From positions 992,001-1,056,000 of the forward strand of contig NZ_FOMD01000001.1 in NCBI RefSeq assembly GCF_900112525.1: DNA of 64,000 nucleotides, given 5' to 3'. The position numbers were made by a program, and so were the translations under genes. This stretch comes from Klenkia taihuensis (GTDB lineage Bacteria; Actinomycetota; Actinomycetes; Mycobacteriales; Geodermatophilaceae). Positions within the stretch are counted from its first letter, which is position 1. Each line of letters starts with the position of its first letter. A model generated the notes under the pieces. It made no database searches and had not been told where the DNA came from. It worked only from the letters and a program-made list of their open reading frames with translations. This document shows positions 51,031-63,942 of this stretch, piece by piece.

Positions 51031-52466
51031 GCCGGGGCGGGCGCAGGGTCGCGCTGCGACGGGTGCAGGGGCTGGCCTTCCTGGTGGTGCTGGCCCTGCT
51101 GCTGGGGCTGGCCGTGGCCACCTACCAGAAGGCGTTCAGCGGCGCGGTGACGGTGACCCTGCAGACCGACACCGTCGGCAACCAGCTGCAGTCGGCCAGC
51201 GACGTCAAGGTCCGCGGCGTGATCGTGGGGGAGGTGCGCGACGTGCGGGCCTCCGCCGACGGCGCGACCGTGGAGCTGGCCATCCAGCCCGAGCACCTGG
51301 ACGAGATCCCGGCCAACGTCAACGCCCGGCTGCTGCCCAAGACGCTGTTCGGCGAGCGGTTCGTCTCCCTGGTCATCCCCGACGACCCCAGCCCGGAGCG
51401 GCTGGCCGCCGGCGACACCATCCCGCAGGACCGCAGCGAGAACGCCATCGAGCTCGAGCGCGTCATCGACGACCTGCTGCCGCTGCTGCAGGCCGTCGAC
51501 CCGGCCGACCTGTCCTACACCCTGGGCGCGGTCGCCGACGCGCTGCGCGGCCGCGGCGACCGGCTGGGGCAGAACCTGGCCGACACCGGCAGCTACGTGG
51601 GCCAGATCAACACCGTGCTGCCCGAGCTGCAGGCCGACATCTCGCTGCTGGCCGACGTCGCGGACACCTACGACGCCGCCGCGCCGGACATCCTGGCCGT
51701 GCTGGACAACCTCTCGGTCACCGCGAGCACGGTGGTCGACCAGGCCGAGCAGCTGCGCCGCACCTTCACCGTGGTCGGCTCCTCCGCGCAGACCGCGGCC
51801 GGGTTCCTGCAGCAGAACGAGCAGTCGCTGATCCAGCTGGCCCAGGGCTCCCGGCCGGTGCTGTCGCTGCTGGCGCGCTACTCCCCGGAGTACCCCTGCT
51901 TCCTGAACGGGCTGACCCGGTTCAACCCGATGATCTCCGAGGCCTTCGGTGCCGACGGCGACCCGGCGCTGAACCTGAACATCACCGTCACCCTGCCCCC
52001 GCGCAACCCCTACGTCCCCGGTGACCAGCCGGCCTACGACGACGTGTCAGGCCCCGACTGCCGGGGGCTGGGCGACATCGACGGCGTCATCGCCGCGGCC
52101 GCGCAGGGCGAGTACTACTGCCCGGTCCCGCCGCTGGACGGCGTCGACTCCCCGGACAACCCGGTGTCGGGCAACCCGCGCTGCCTCGGCGGCACCGGCC
52201 CCGAGGACCTCCCCTTCGAGGACACCCGCACCGGCCGCGACGGCACCGGCGTGGGCACCGACCTGGACCTGGCGTCGGCGCTGCCCAGCGGGCTGACCGA
52301 CGGCGGGCCCGGCGGCTCGGCCAGCCTGGCCGGGTCCTCGGCGGAGCTGGACTTCGTCCGCGGGCTGCTGGGCTACCAGACCGGCGTCGACCCGTCGCAG
52401 GTGTCCGACCTCGCGGCCTCGAGCCTGGCGCCGCTGCTGCGCGGGACGCAGGTGATGGTGCCGTGA
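51027..52466 (+). CDS. mceA: Mce family protein, A position
   Basis: This 479-residue protein has an N-terminal membrane anchor (about residues 13-31) and an MCE domain (about 38-120, VTLQTDTVGNQLQSASDVKVRGVIVGEVRDV). A long helical region follows, then a Gly/Asp/Pro-rich C-terminus of about 150 residues with four Cys. MceA-F subunits assemble as a hexamer that carries lipid through the envelope. Its stop overlaps mceB by four bases. Confidence 0.92.
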   Translation: MSRGGRRVALRRVQGLAFLVVLALLLGLAVATYQKAFSGAVTVTLQTDTVGNQLQSASDVKVRGVIVGEVRDVRASADGATVELAIQPEHLDEIPANVNARLLPKTLFGERFVSLVIPDDPSPERLAAGDTIPQDRSENAIELERVIDDLLPLLQAVDPADLSYTLGAVADALRGRGDRLGQNLADTGSYVGQINTVLPELQADISLLADVADTYDAAAPDILAVLDNLSVTASTVVDQAEQLRRTFTVVGSSAQTAAGFLQQNEQSLIQLAQGSRPVLSLLARYSPEYPCFLNGLTRFNPMISEAFGADGDPALNLNITVTLPPRNPYVPGDQPAYDDVSGPDCRGLGDIDGVIAAAAQGEYYCPVPPLDGVDSPDNPVSGNPRCLGGTGPEDLPFEDTRTGRDGTGVGTDLDLASALPSGLTDGGPGGSASLAGSSAELDFVRGLLGYQTGVDPSQVSDLAASSLAPLLRGTQVMVP

Positions 52467-53500
52467 GGGGCCTGACCGCACCGATCGTGAAGCTGGTCGT
52501 CTTCGCGATGGTCACCATCCTGGCCAGCTACGTGCTGCTGGCCACCATCACCAACGCCGGCTTCGGCGACCAGACCGGCTACCGCGCCGAGTTCACCGAC
52601 GTCGCCGGCCTGGTCGTCGGCGACGAGGTGCGCATCGCCGGCGTGCGGGTCGGGCAGGTCACCGAGATCGGGCTCGGCGACTCGGCGGAGGACCCGCAGG
52701 CCGAGGTCGGCTTCGAGGTGTCCACCGACGTGCGGCTGCCCGCCGGCGTCGAGGCCACGATCAAGTACCGGAACCTGGTGGGGCAGCGGTACATCTCCCT
52801 CACCGAGGGCGGGGGCTCGGGCGGGCGGACCCTGGCCGCCGGCGACACCATCCCGGTCGCGCAGACCAAGCCGGCCCTGGACCTGACCGTGCTGTTCGGC
52901 GGGTTCCAGCCGCTGTTCCAGGCGCTGGACCCCGACGACGTCAACCGCCTGTCCTTCGAGCTCATCCAGGTCTTCCAGGGCGAGGGGGGCACCGTGCAGA
53001 GCCTGCTGGCGCACGTGGGGTCGCTGACCAACTCCCTCGCCGACAAGGACCAGGTCATCGGCAGCGTGATCGACAACCTGACCACCGTCGTCGGCACCGT
53101 CGCCGCGCGCGACCAGCAGCTCTCGGACCTGGTCGTGTCGCTGCAGCAGTTCGTCTCCGGGCTGACGGAGGACCGGCAGGCCATCTTCGACTCGCTGCAG
53201 ACCATCGACGGCCTGGCCGCGACCACGTCGCAGTTCCTCAGCGACGCGCGGCCTCCGCTGGCCGCCGACATCACCGCGCTGGGCGACCTGTCGACCAACC
53301 TCGCCGACAGCGGCGACGTGCTGGAGAGCTTCCTGCAGCTGGCCCCGACCAAGGTCGACCTGATCACCCGGACGGCGGTCAACGGCAGCTGGTTCAACTT
53401 CTACCTGTGCTCGGCCTCGGGCGTGGTCACCCTGCCCGTCGTCGGCACCACCCAGCTGCCCCCGGGCGGCGCGCAGAACAACTCGGCGGGGTGCAGCTGA
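52463..53500 (+). CDS. mceB: Mce family protein, B position
   Basis: This 345-residue protein has a membrane anchor (about 7-28) and an MCE domain with FTDVAGLVVGDEVRIAGVRVGQVTEI and YRNLVGQRYISL, the B-type signature. The C-terminal helical region ends in a short segment with two Cys. GTG 52463 overlaps mceA. The stop shares one base with the mceC ATG. Confidence 0.92.
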   Translation: MRGLTAPIVKLVVFAMVTILASYVLLATITNAGFGDQTGYRAEFTDVAGLVVGDEVRIAGVRVGQVTEIGLGDSAEDPQAEVGFEVSTDVRLPAGVEATIKYRNLVGQRYISLTEGGGSGGRTLAAGDTIPVAQTKPALDLTVLFGGFQPLFQALDPDDVNRLSFELIQVFQGEGGTVQSLLAHVGSLTNSLADKDQVIGSVIDNLTTVVGTVAARDQQLSDLVVSLQQFVSGLTEDRQAIFDSLQTIDGLAATTSQFLSDARPPLAADITALGDLSTNLADSGDVLESFLQLAPTKVDLITRTAVNGSWFNFYLCSASGVVTLPVVGTTQLPPGGAQNNSAGCS

Positions 53501-54525
53501 TGGCCCGCCAGTCCCGCCCGTTCCGCGACCGCAACCCGGTGACCATCGGGGCGGTCAGCCTGTCGGTCATCGCGCTGCTGGTCGTGCTGGCCTTCAACGC
53601 GCAGTCCCTGCCCCTCATCGGCGGCGGCACCGTCTACACCGCGCAGTTCAGCGAGGCCGCGGGCCTGCGGCCCGACGACCCGGTGCGCGTGGCCGGCGTC
53701 AAGGTCGGCCAGGTCGAGAGCCTGGCGCTGGAGGACGGCGCGGTCACCGTGGAGTTCCGGGTCCGCGACGCCTTCGTCGGCGACCAGAGCCAGGCCGCCA
53801 TCAAGATCGAGACGGTGCTGGGCGCCAAGTACCTCGCGCTGGTGCCGCAGGGCACGAACGCGCTGGACCCGGGGACGCCGATCCCGCTGGACCGCACGGC
53901 CTCGCCCTACGACGTCGTGCAGGCCTTCAGCGGGCTGGCCCAGACCATCGACGGCATCGACACCGGACAGCTGGCGCAGTCCTTCGAGGTGCTCAGCGAG
54001 ACCTTCGCCGACACCCCCGACGAGGTCCGCACCTCCCTCGACGGGCTGTCGCGGCTGTCGCAGACCATCTCCAGCCGGGACGCCCAGCTGCAGCAGCTGC
54101 TGTCGGCCACCCGCGACGTGACGCAGGTGCTGGCCGACCGAAACGGCGAGTTCACCCAGCTGATCATCGACTCCAACACCCTGCTGACCGAGGTGCAGAA
54201 CCGGCGGCAGCTGATCGACTCCATCCTCACCACCACCCAGCAGCTGTCCACCCAGCTGTCCGGGCTGGTGCAGGACAACACCGCCGCGCTCACCCCGGCC
54301 CTGGCCCAGCTGTCCACGGTCACCGACATCCTCGAGCGCAACCGGCAGAACCTGGGGGACACGGTGGCCAACCTGGCGCCCTTCGTCACGGTCTTCACCA
54401 ACACCCTGGGCAACGGCCGCTGGTTCGACAGCTTCGTGGACAACCTGATCCCGGGCGTCGTGGGTGGCGTGCTGTGCGGCACGGTCTCCCAGGGCTCCGG
54501 CGGCCTCGTGGGGTGCTCACCGTGA
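53500..54525 (+). CDS. mceC: Mce family protein, C position
   Basis: This 341-residue protein has basic residues then a membrane helix (about 19-37), an MCE domain (FSEAAGLRPDDPVRVAGVKVGQVESL), and a long coiled-coil-like region rich in Gln, Leu and Thr. ATG 53500 (TGATG junction) was preferred over the longer open frame inside mceB. The end carries two Cys in VLCGTVSQGSGGLVGCSP. Confidence 0.92.
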   Translation: MARQSRPFRDRNPVTIGAVSLSVIALLVVLAFNAQSLPLIGGGTVYTAQFSEAAGLRPDDPVRVAGVKVGQVESLALEDGAVTVEFRVRDAFVGDQSQAAIKIETVLGAKYLALVPQGTNALDPGTPIPLDRTASPYDVVQAFSGLAQTIDGIDTGQLAQSFEVLSETFADTPDEVRTSLDGLSRLSQTISSRDAQLQQLLSATRDVTQVLADRNGEFTQLIIDSNTLLTEVQNRRQLIDSILTTTQQLSTQLSGLVQDNTAALTPALAQLSTVTDILERNRQNLGDTVANLAPFVTVFTNTLGNGRWFDSFVDNLIPGVVGGVLCGTVSQGSGGLVGCSP

Positions 54526-55763
54526 CCGCCCGGCTGCAGCGGTGGGTGGCGCTGGCCGCGGCGCTGGTCCTGGTCGGTGCGCTGGGCTGGGCGGTGCTGC
54601 GCCCGGCCGGCCAGATCCGGGTCACCGCGTACTTCACCCAGGCCGTGGGCCTCTACGAGGGCTCCAGCGTGCGGATCCTCGGCATCGACGTCGGGTCCAT
54701 CACCCGGGTCGTGCCGATGGGGGACCGCGTCGAGGTCGAGATGCTCGTCGACGACGCCTACGCCATCCCCGCGGACGCCGACGCGGTCATCCTCGCGCCG
54801 TCCCTGGTGGCCGACCGGTACGTGCAGTTCGCGCCGGTCTACAGCGGCGGCGACCGGATGGCCGACGGCGCCGAGGTGCCGCTGGAGCGCACCGCCACCC
54901 CGGTCGAGCTCGACCAGGTCTACGGCGCCCTCGACGACCTCTCCACCGCGCTGGGCCCCACCGGGGCGAACGCCGACGGTGCGCTGTCCGACCTCGTCGA
55001 CGTCGCCGCGGCCAACCTCGACGGCAACGGCCAGGCGCTGAACGACACCCTGTCCGGGTTCTCGCAGGCGGTGCGCACCCTCGCCGACAACCGCGACGAC
55101 CTGTTCGCCTCGGTGGAGAACCTGCAGACCTTCACCAGCGCGCTGGCCACCGTCGACAGCCAGGTCGGCCAGTTCAACCAGAACCTGGCCGCCGTGGCCG
55201 AGCAGCTGGCCGGCGAGCGGCAGGACCTGGCCCAGGCCATCTCGCTGCTGAACACCGCGCTGGGCCAGGTGGCCACCTTCGTGCAGCAGAACACCGCGCT
55301 GCTGACCACCAACGTCGACCGGCTGGCCGACGTCACCCTCACGCTGGTGCAGCAGCGCCAGGCGCTGGCCCAGGTGCTCGACGTGGCTCCGGCGGCGATC
55401 GGCAACCTGGCGCACGCCTACAACCCCGACTACGGCACGCTGGACACCCGGGACAACTCCCTGGGCAGCCAGAACGCCGACGTCGTGGTCTGCCAGCTGC
55501 TCGGCCAGGCGGGCCGGCTGCAGCTGGGGGGCATCGACCTGGCCGACCCGACGGCACTGCTCGGGCTGCCGCCCATCGACCAGGTGTGCGGGCGGATCCT
55601 CTCGGGCGACCCCGGTGCCACCGGCGAACTGCTGGACCTCAACGGCAACGGCATCCCCGACCTGCAGGAGCTGCTGACCGCCATCTTCTCGCCGTCGTCG
55701 TCCGCGCCCGGTGGGGGTTCGCTCCTGCCCGGCCTGCCCTCGATCCCGGGAGCCGGCTCGTGA
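54522..55763 (+). CDS. mceD: Mce family protein, D position
   Basis: This 413-residue protein has a membrane helix (about 8-26) and an MCE domain (YFTQAVGLYEGSSVRILGIDVGSITRV, then LVADRYVQFAPVYSGG). A helical region rich in Asn, Gln and Thr and a Pro/Gly/Ser tail follow. GTG 54522 overlaps the mceC stop; an in-frame GTG three codons earlier also exists. The stop overlaps mceE by four bases. Confidence 0.92.
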   Translation: MTARLQRWVALAAALVLVGALGWAVLRPAGQIRVTAYFTQAVGLYEGSSVRILGIDVGSITRVVPMGDRVEVEMLVDDAYAIPADADAVILAPSLVADRYVQFAPVYSGGDRMADGAEVPLERTATPVELDQVYGALDDLSTALGPTGANADGALSDLVDVAAANLDGNGQALNDTLSGFSQAVRTLADNRDDLFASVENLQTFTSALATVDSQVGQFNQNLAAVAEQLAGERQDLAQAISLLNTALGQVATFVQQNTALLTTNVDRLADVTLTLVQQRQALAQVLDVAPAAIGNLAHAYNPDYGTLDTRDNSLGSQNADVVVCQLLGQAGRLQLGGIDLADPTALLGLPPIDQVCGRILSGDPGATGELLDLNGNGIPDLQELLTAIFSPSSSAPGGGSLLPGLPSIPGAGS

Positions 55764-57052
55764 CCACCTCGCTGCGCCGTGCCGCCGCCCTCGCGTCGGC
55801 CGCCGTCCTGCTGTCGGGCTGCGGGTTCCGTGGCGCCTACTCCATCGACCTGCCCGGCGGCGCCGACACCGGCGACGACCCGTACTCGGTGCAGATCCAG
55901 TTCACCGACGTGCTGGACCTGGTGCCGCAGTCCGGCGTCCGGGTCGCCGACGTCCCGGTCGGCAAGGTGACCGACATCCAGCTCGGCGACGACTGGACCG
56001 CCCTGGTCACCGTCGAGGTCGACGGCGACGTCGACCTGCCGGCCAACGCCGTCGCGATGATCCAGCAGACCTCGCTGCTCGGCGAGAAGTTCGTCGAGCT
56101 GGCCGCGCCCGGCGGGGGAGAGGCACCCTCGGGCCGGCTCGAGGACGGGTCGCTGATCACGCTGGACCGCACCAACCGCAACGTGGAGGTCGAGGAGGTC
56201 CTCGGCGCGCTGTCCCTGGTGCTCAACGGCGGCGGGCTGGCCCAGCTGCAGACCATCACCGCCGAGCTCGGCGACGCCCTCGAGGGCCGAGAGGACGCCG
56301 TCCGCAACACCCTCGACCAGCTCGACACCTTCATCGGCGGCCTCGACGACCAGCGCGCGGAGATCAACCGGGCGCTGGACAGCGTCGACGCCCTGGCCGC
56401 GACCCTGGCCCAGGGCACCGGGACGCTGACCACCGCGCTGGACACCATCGGCCCCGGCCTGGCCGTGCTGGAGGACCAGCGCGGGCTGCTGGTGTCGATG
56501 CTGCAGTCACTCGCCCAGCTCGGCGACGTCGGCACCCGGGTGATCAACGAGACCGGCGCCGACACCGTGGCCAACCTGCAGGACCTGCAGCCCATCCTCA
56601 GCCAGCTCGCCGCGGCCGGCCCGGACCTGGCCGGCTCGCTGGACCTGCTGCTGACCTACCCCTTCCCGGCCAGCTCGCTGACCGCGCTGCAGTACCGCAC
56701 CGACCAGCGCACCGGCGGGTACGCGCTGTTCTCGAACATGACCGCGGACCTCAACCTGGACCTGACCGAGCTGTTCTGCCGCTACGTGGTGGACCAGACC
56801 ACCGGCGCCCTGGTGCTCCTGGACCCCGCGCAGGTCACCGACGCGTGCGGCGTCCCCGGCAGCCCGGGCGGCGGGGCGGGGACCACGCCCACCCAGGGCT
56901 CCGGCGGCGGCGGGTCCAGCGGCGGGTTCACCCTGCCCACGCTCCCCGACCTCACCGCGCTGGTGCCGGGCACCGCCGGCACGGGGAGCACCGACGGCGG
57001 GCTGCTCGGCCTGCCGGCCGTCCCCGGCCTGACGACGGGAGCCGGCCAGTGA
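55760..57052 (+). CDS. mceE: Mce family lipoprotein, E position
   Basis: This 430-residue protein has a lipoprotein signal with Arg-Arg, a short hydrophobic stretch and lipobox LLSGC (Cys21), as in the LprK/MceE subunits of M. tuberculosis. The MCE domain contains VQIQFTDVLDLVPQSGVRVADVPVGKVTDI. A helical region and a Gly/Pro/Ser/Thr-rich tail follow. It is probably anchored through lipid instead of a transmembrane helix. It overlaps both neighbours by four bases. Confidence 0.93.
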   Translation: MTTSLRRAAALASAAVLLSGCGFRGAYSIDLPGGADTGDDPYSVQIQFTDVLDLVPQSGVRVADVPVGKVTDIQLGDDWTALVTVEVDGDVDLPANAVAMIQQTSLLGEKFVELAAPGGGEAPSGRLEDGSLITLDRTNRNVEVEEVLGALSLVLNGGGLAQLQTITAELGDALEGREDAVRNTLDQLDTFIGGLDDQRAEINRALDSVDALAATLAQGTGTLTTALDTIGPGLAVLEDQRGLLVSMLQSLAQLGDVGTRVINETGADTVANLQDLQPILSQLAAAGPDLAGSLDLLLTYPFPASSLTALQYRTDQRTGGYALFSNMTADLNLDLTELFCRYVVDQTTGALVLLDPAQVTDACGVPGSPGGGAGTTPTQGSGGGGSSGGFTLPTLPDLTALVPGTAGTGSTDGGLLGLPAVPGLTTGAGQ

Positions 57053-58323
57053 TCACCCGGACCACCCGGCTGCAGCTGCTGGCCTTCGCGGTCGTCGCGC
57101 TGCTGGGCATGAGCTACGTCGGCTTCCGCTACGTGGGGCTGGACCGGCTGCTCCTCGGCGGCGGCTACACCGTCGCCGCGGAGTTCAGCGACTCCGGCGG
57201 CATCTTCGTCAACGCCGAGGTGACCTACCGCGGCGTCGCCGTCGGCCGGGTCAGCGACATGCAGCTGACCGACGACGGCGTCGAGGTCGAGCTCCGGATC
57301 GACGACGACGCCCCGCCCATCCCGGCCGACGCCGCGGCCGCGGTGGCCAACCGCAGCGCCGTCGGCGAGCAGTACGTCGACCTGCGGCCGGACTCCGCCG
57401 ACGGCCCGTTCCTGGGCGACGGCTCGGTCATCCCGGTCGACCGCACCTCGATCCCCATCCCGGTCGAGCAGCTGCTGCAGGACGTCGACGGCCTGGTCGG
57501 CTCCATCGACACCGAGAACCTGCGGATCGTCGTCGACGAGCTGGGCACCGCCTTCGACGGCGCGGGCGGTGACCTGTCCCGGTTGATCGACAACGGCAAC
57601 CTGCTGCTCACCCGGGCCGAGGAGTCCCTGCCGCAGACCCTGCAGCTCATCCGCGACGGGCAGACGGTGCTGCAGACCCAGGTCGACTCGCGCAGCGCCA
57701 TCGAGGACTGGGCGGCGAACCTGCGGCTGCTGTCGGACACCCTGGTCAGCAGCGACGCCGACCTGCGCAGCCTGGTGGTCAACGCCCCCGACGCCGGTGC
57801 GGCGCTGCAGCAGCTGGTGCAGGACGCCGGCCCCGGCCTGAGCTCCCTCATCCGCAACGTCGACGTGCTCAACGACGTCACCACCCCCCGCCTGGACGGC
57901 GTCGAGCAGCTGCTGGTCACCTACCCCGAGGTGGTCACCGGCGGGTTCAGCGTGGTCCGCCGCGACGCCGACGGGCAGATGCGCGCGCACTTCGGGTTCG
58001 TGCTGAACTCGAACGACCCGCACGCCTGCGTCAGCGGCTACGTGTCCACCGGTTCCACGCCCTCGCCCGGCGCCGTCGCCGGCCTGGACACCACCCAGGT
58101 GCGCTGCGACGTGGTCGACGGCGTCGACCCGAACCCGGGCGACGGCGTCGACGAGACCGGGTCCAACATCCGCGGCGAGCAGAACATCGGCGGCTCGGGC
58201 GGCGTGGCCTCGCCCGGGCCCCAGGGCGGCACGGTCGGCGGCGGCCCCTCCCTGGACGGGCTGCTGGACGACCTGCTCGGCGGGCTCCTCGGCGCCTCGC
58301 CCTTCGCCACCACCGCCGGCTGA
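57049..58323 (+). CDS. mceF: Mce family protein, F position
   Basis: This 424-residue protein has a membrane helix (about 10-27) and an MCE domain (EFSDSGGIFVNAEVTYRGVAVGRVSDM, VGEQYVDLRPDS). The helical region is followed by a region with two Cys and a Gly-rich tail. It completes the set of six Mce subunits. The next gene begins 113 bases on, with its own ribosome site. Confidence 0.92.
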   Translation: MITRTTRLQLLAFAVVALLGMSYVGFRYVGLDRLLLGGGYTVAAEFSDSGGIFVNAEVTYRGVAVGRVSDMQLTDDGVEVELRIDDDAPPIPADAAAAVANRSAVGEQYVDLRPDSADGPFLGDGSVIPVDRTSIPIPVEQLLQDVDGLVGSIDTENLRIVVDELGTAFDGAGGDLSRLIDNGNLLLTRAEESLPQTLQLIRDGQTVLQTQVDSRSAIEDWAANLRLLSDTLVSSDADLRSLVVNAPDAGAALQQLVQDAGPGLSSLIRNVDVLNDVTTPRLDGVEQLLVTYPEVVTGGFSVVRRDADGQMRAHFGFVLNSNDPHACVSGYVSTGSTPSPGAVAGLDTTQVRCDVVDGVDPNPGDGVDETGSNIRGEQNIGGSGGVASPGPQGGTVGGGPSLDGLLDDLLGGLLGASPFATTAG

Positions 58324-58435
58324 CCCGCCCGGGCCGGCCGGCGCGGCCGGCGGCCCGGTGCCCGGCCAGGACAGCTACCGTGACCTGCCCACCGACCGGC
58401 CCCCGCCGCCGGCCCCGACCCGAGAGGAGCGCACC

Positions 58436-59077
58436 GTGACCGACCAGACCCGGGTGGGCTCGCCCGAGGCCGAGCCGGACCGCACCCCGGACGCCCCGGT
58501 GACCGACACCCCCGCCGACGAGCCCACCGGCCCGGCCGCCGAGGCCACCGAGGACCAGGCAGCCACCGACCGGGACGACGACGCCGGCCGCCCCCGGCGC
58601 GCCGCGCTGCCGCTGGTGCCCGTGCTCGCCGTGCTGCTGGTGCTGCTGCTGGCCGGCACGGGCTTCCTGTGGTTCACCCGCCCCGGCACCTCCTCGGTGG
58701 CCACCGGCGACTACGTCGACGCCCTGCAGGCCGCCCGCTCCGGCATCGTCGACGTCGCCTCCTTCGACTACCTGACCCTCGACGACGACATCACCCAGAT
58801 CGAGGCGGTGACCACCGGCGACCTGAGGACGGAGTCGGTGGACCAGCTCAACAGCCGGCGGCAGGACATCACCGACGCCCAGGCCGTGGTGAACACCGAG
58901 GTCGTGGGGGCCGCGGTCGGCGCCGCCGACGACTCCGACGCGACGGTGTACATGGTCATCCAGTCGACCCAGACCAGCAGCGCCTCCCAGCAGGCCCAGG
59001 TGCAGCGCTACCGCATCGAGGTCGACCTCACCAAGGACGGCGGCCGCTGGCTGCTGTCCGGGATCTCCGGACGGTGA
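58436..59077 (+). CDS. Mce-associated membrane protein
   Basis: This 213-residue protein has an acidic cytoplasmic N-terminus (about 1-55), one membrane helix (about 58-78) and an extracytoplasmic NTF2/SnoaL-like domain (SGIVDVASFDYLTLDDDITQIEAVTTGDLRTES). It is typical of Mas proteins that follow mce operons and stabilise the complex. GTG 58436 follows GAGAGGAG by about nine bases; a longer frame from 58358 lacks a ribosome site. Confidence 0.85.
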   Translation: MTDQTRVGSPEAEPDRTPDAPVTDTPADEPTGPAAEATEDQAATDRDDDAGRPRRAALPLVPVLAVLLVLLLAGTGFLWFTRPGTSSVATGDYVDALQAARSGIVDVASFDYLTLDDDITQIEAVTTGDLRTESVDQLNSRRQDITDAQAVVNTEVVGAAVGAADDSDATVYMVIQSTQTSSASQQAQVQRYRIEVDLTKDGGRWLLSGISGR

Positions 59078-59084
59078 CCCGACC

Positions 59085-60044
59085 GTGACCGACACCCCCG
59101 ACGGCACCGACGGCGGCACCCGCCCCCGGCCGCGACCCACCCCGCGCCCGCGCACCGGGGCCGCCCGGCCCTCCCCGCGCCCCCGGGTGGCCGGCAGCCG
59201 CCGCGCCGAGGACGACGCCACCGACACCACCGTCCCCACCGACGCGACCCCCACCGCCGAGGCCGGGACCGTCGCGGACGCCCCGGCCGGCCGGCGCCGT
59301 CCCTCCCCGCGGACCCGCGCCGCCGAGCCCGCCCCGCTGCCCAAGGCCAGGCCCCGCCCGGCCGCCCGCGCCGCGACCGCCGTCGCCGACCCGCCCGCCG
59401 ACACCGACACCGACGCCGAGCGGCCGGGCCGCCGCCGGCGCGGCCGGGGGAGCCGCGCACGGTCCGGTGCGGTGCCCCGGACCGCCGGCCGCACCGCGAC
59501 CGGCGGCCCCGGGCGCAGCCGCACCCTCGCGCTGGTGCTCGCCGTGCTGTGCGTGCTCACCGCCGCCGGCGGGGGCTGGCTGCTGTGGCAGCGCAGCCAC
59601 CCGACGTCGGTCGACCCGGCCATCTTCGCGGCCGCGCGCAGCGGCGTGGAGGACGTCTACGCCTACGACTACCGGGACTCCGACGGCAGCGTCCAGCGCA
59701 AGCTCGACGCGCTGACCGGCGACCTGCGCGACCAGTACGAGGCCGACCTGTCCTCCGGCGGCATCATCGACACCTACGAGCAGGTGTCGGCGACCACCAG
59801 CTACGACGTCCTCGAGGTCGGTCTGCAGCAGGTCAACGCGTCCCAGGACCAGGCGACCCTGGTCGTGTTCGGGCAGTACGTCGTGGAGTCGGTGAACTCC
59901 GGCACGCAGACGCCCCCGGCGGGCTCGGAGTGCACCGTCACCGACGACGGCGCGCAGTCGTGCACCCAGACGGTGCGGGTGACCGTGCTGGAGACCGACG
60001 ACGGCTGGAAGATCAGCGAGCTGACGCTGCTCACCAGCAGCTGA
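59085..60044 (+). CDS. Mce-associated membrane protein with long basic N-terminus
   Basis: This 319-residue protein has about 145 disordered residues rich in Arg, Pro, Ala and Thr, one membrane helix (about 147-167) and a Mas-type outer domain (SGVEDVYAYDYRDSDGSVQRKLDALTGDLRDQY). Two Cys (SECTVTDDGAQSC) may form a disulfide. It follows the previous Mas gene by seven bases. The long basic segment could contact membrane lipid or nucleic acid, but this is a guess. Confidence 0.82.
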   Translation: MTDTPDGTDGGTRPRPRPTPRPRTGAARPSPRPRVAGSRRAEDDATDTTVPTDATPTAEAGTVADAPAGRRRPSPRTRAAEPAPLPKARPRPAARAATAVADPPADTDTDAERPGRRRRGRGSRARSGAVPRTAGRTATGGPGRSRTLALVLAVLCVLTAAGGGWLLWQRSHPTSVDPAIFAAARSGVEDVYAYDYRDSDGSVQRKLDALTGDLRDQYEADLSSGGIIDTYEQVSATTSYDVLEVGLQQVNASQDQATLVVFGQYVVESVNSGTQTPPAGSECTVTDDGAQSCTQTVRVTVLETDDGWKISELTLLTSS

Positions 60045-60128
60045 GCCGCCGGTCGGCGCGCCCGGCTGTCGCGACGGGCGCTCCTCTGCCATCATTCCCC
60101 GCGGCGGCGTGAGCCCTCCGACCCGACG

Positions 60129-60157
60129 TGGACATCTGTCCCGATCACGGGTAGGGT
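60129..60157 (+). promoter_or_regulatory. rpoB promoter
   Basis: TGGACA (60129-60134), a 17-base spacer, then TAGGGT (60152-60157), preceded by GGG. This is the most consensus-like promoter in the window. The start is expected near 60164, 190 bases before the rpoB TTG. Confidence 0.75.
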
Positions 60158-60164
60158 CTCCTGT

Positions 60165-60353
60165 TGCGCTGCCCTCTGACTGCCTGCCCGCCGAGCCGGG
60201 TCACCAGGGGTGCCCCGGAACAACTCGGGGACACCCCGTGCTGACCAGGTCGGGCGGGTGCGAGTCGGCCGTCGGGTCGCAGCGCCGCATCCACCGCCGA
60301 CGACGACCAGCACCGACCGCCCGCACGTCGTGAGGTCCTTGGAAGGACGCATC
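60165..60353 (+). promoter_or_regulatory. rpoB leader region
   Basis: This leader of about 190 bases has no gene. A bulged hairpin pairs GGGGTGCCCCG (60207-60217) with CGGGGACACCCC (60225-60236). A GGAAGGA ribosome site lies seven bases before the start. Attenuation of rpoBC is possible but not shown. The region between the second Mas gene and the promoter (60045-60128) appears empty. Confidence 0.5.
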
Positions 60354-63851
<3,498 letters not shown>

Positions 63852-63856
63852 TCGGC

Positions 63857-63893
63857 CGCCGGCGCGGGGGTGCGCACCACCCCCGCGCCGGCG
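63857..63893 (+). terminator. 16-bp hairpin between rpoB and rpoC
   Basis: CGCCGGCGCGGGGGTG (63857-63872) pairs perfectly with CACCCCCGCGCCGGCG (63878-63893) around a five-base loop. It begins six bases after the rpoB stop. As rpoC must also be expressed, it may be a partial terminator, processing site or stability element. Confidence 0.6.
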
Positions 63894-63942
63894 CCTCGAC
63901 CCTCAACAGTTGTGAAGAACTAGCCCCGGGAAAGGGGTAACA

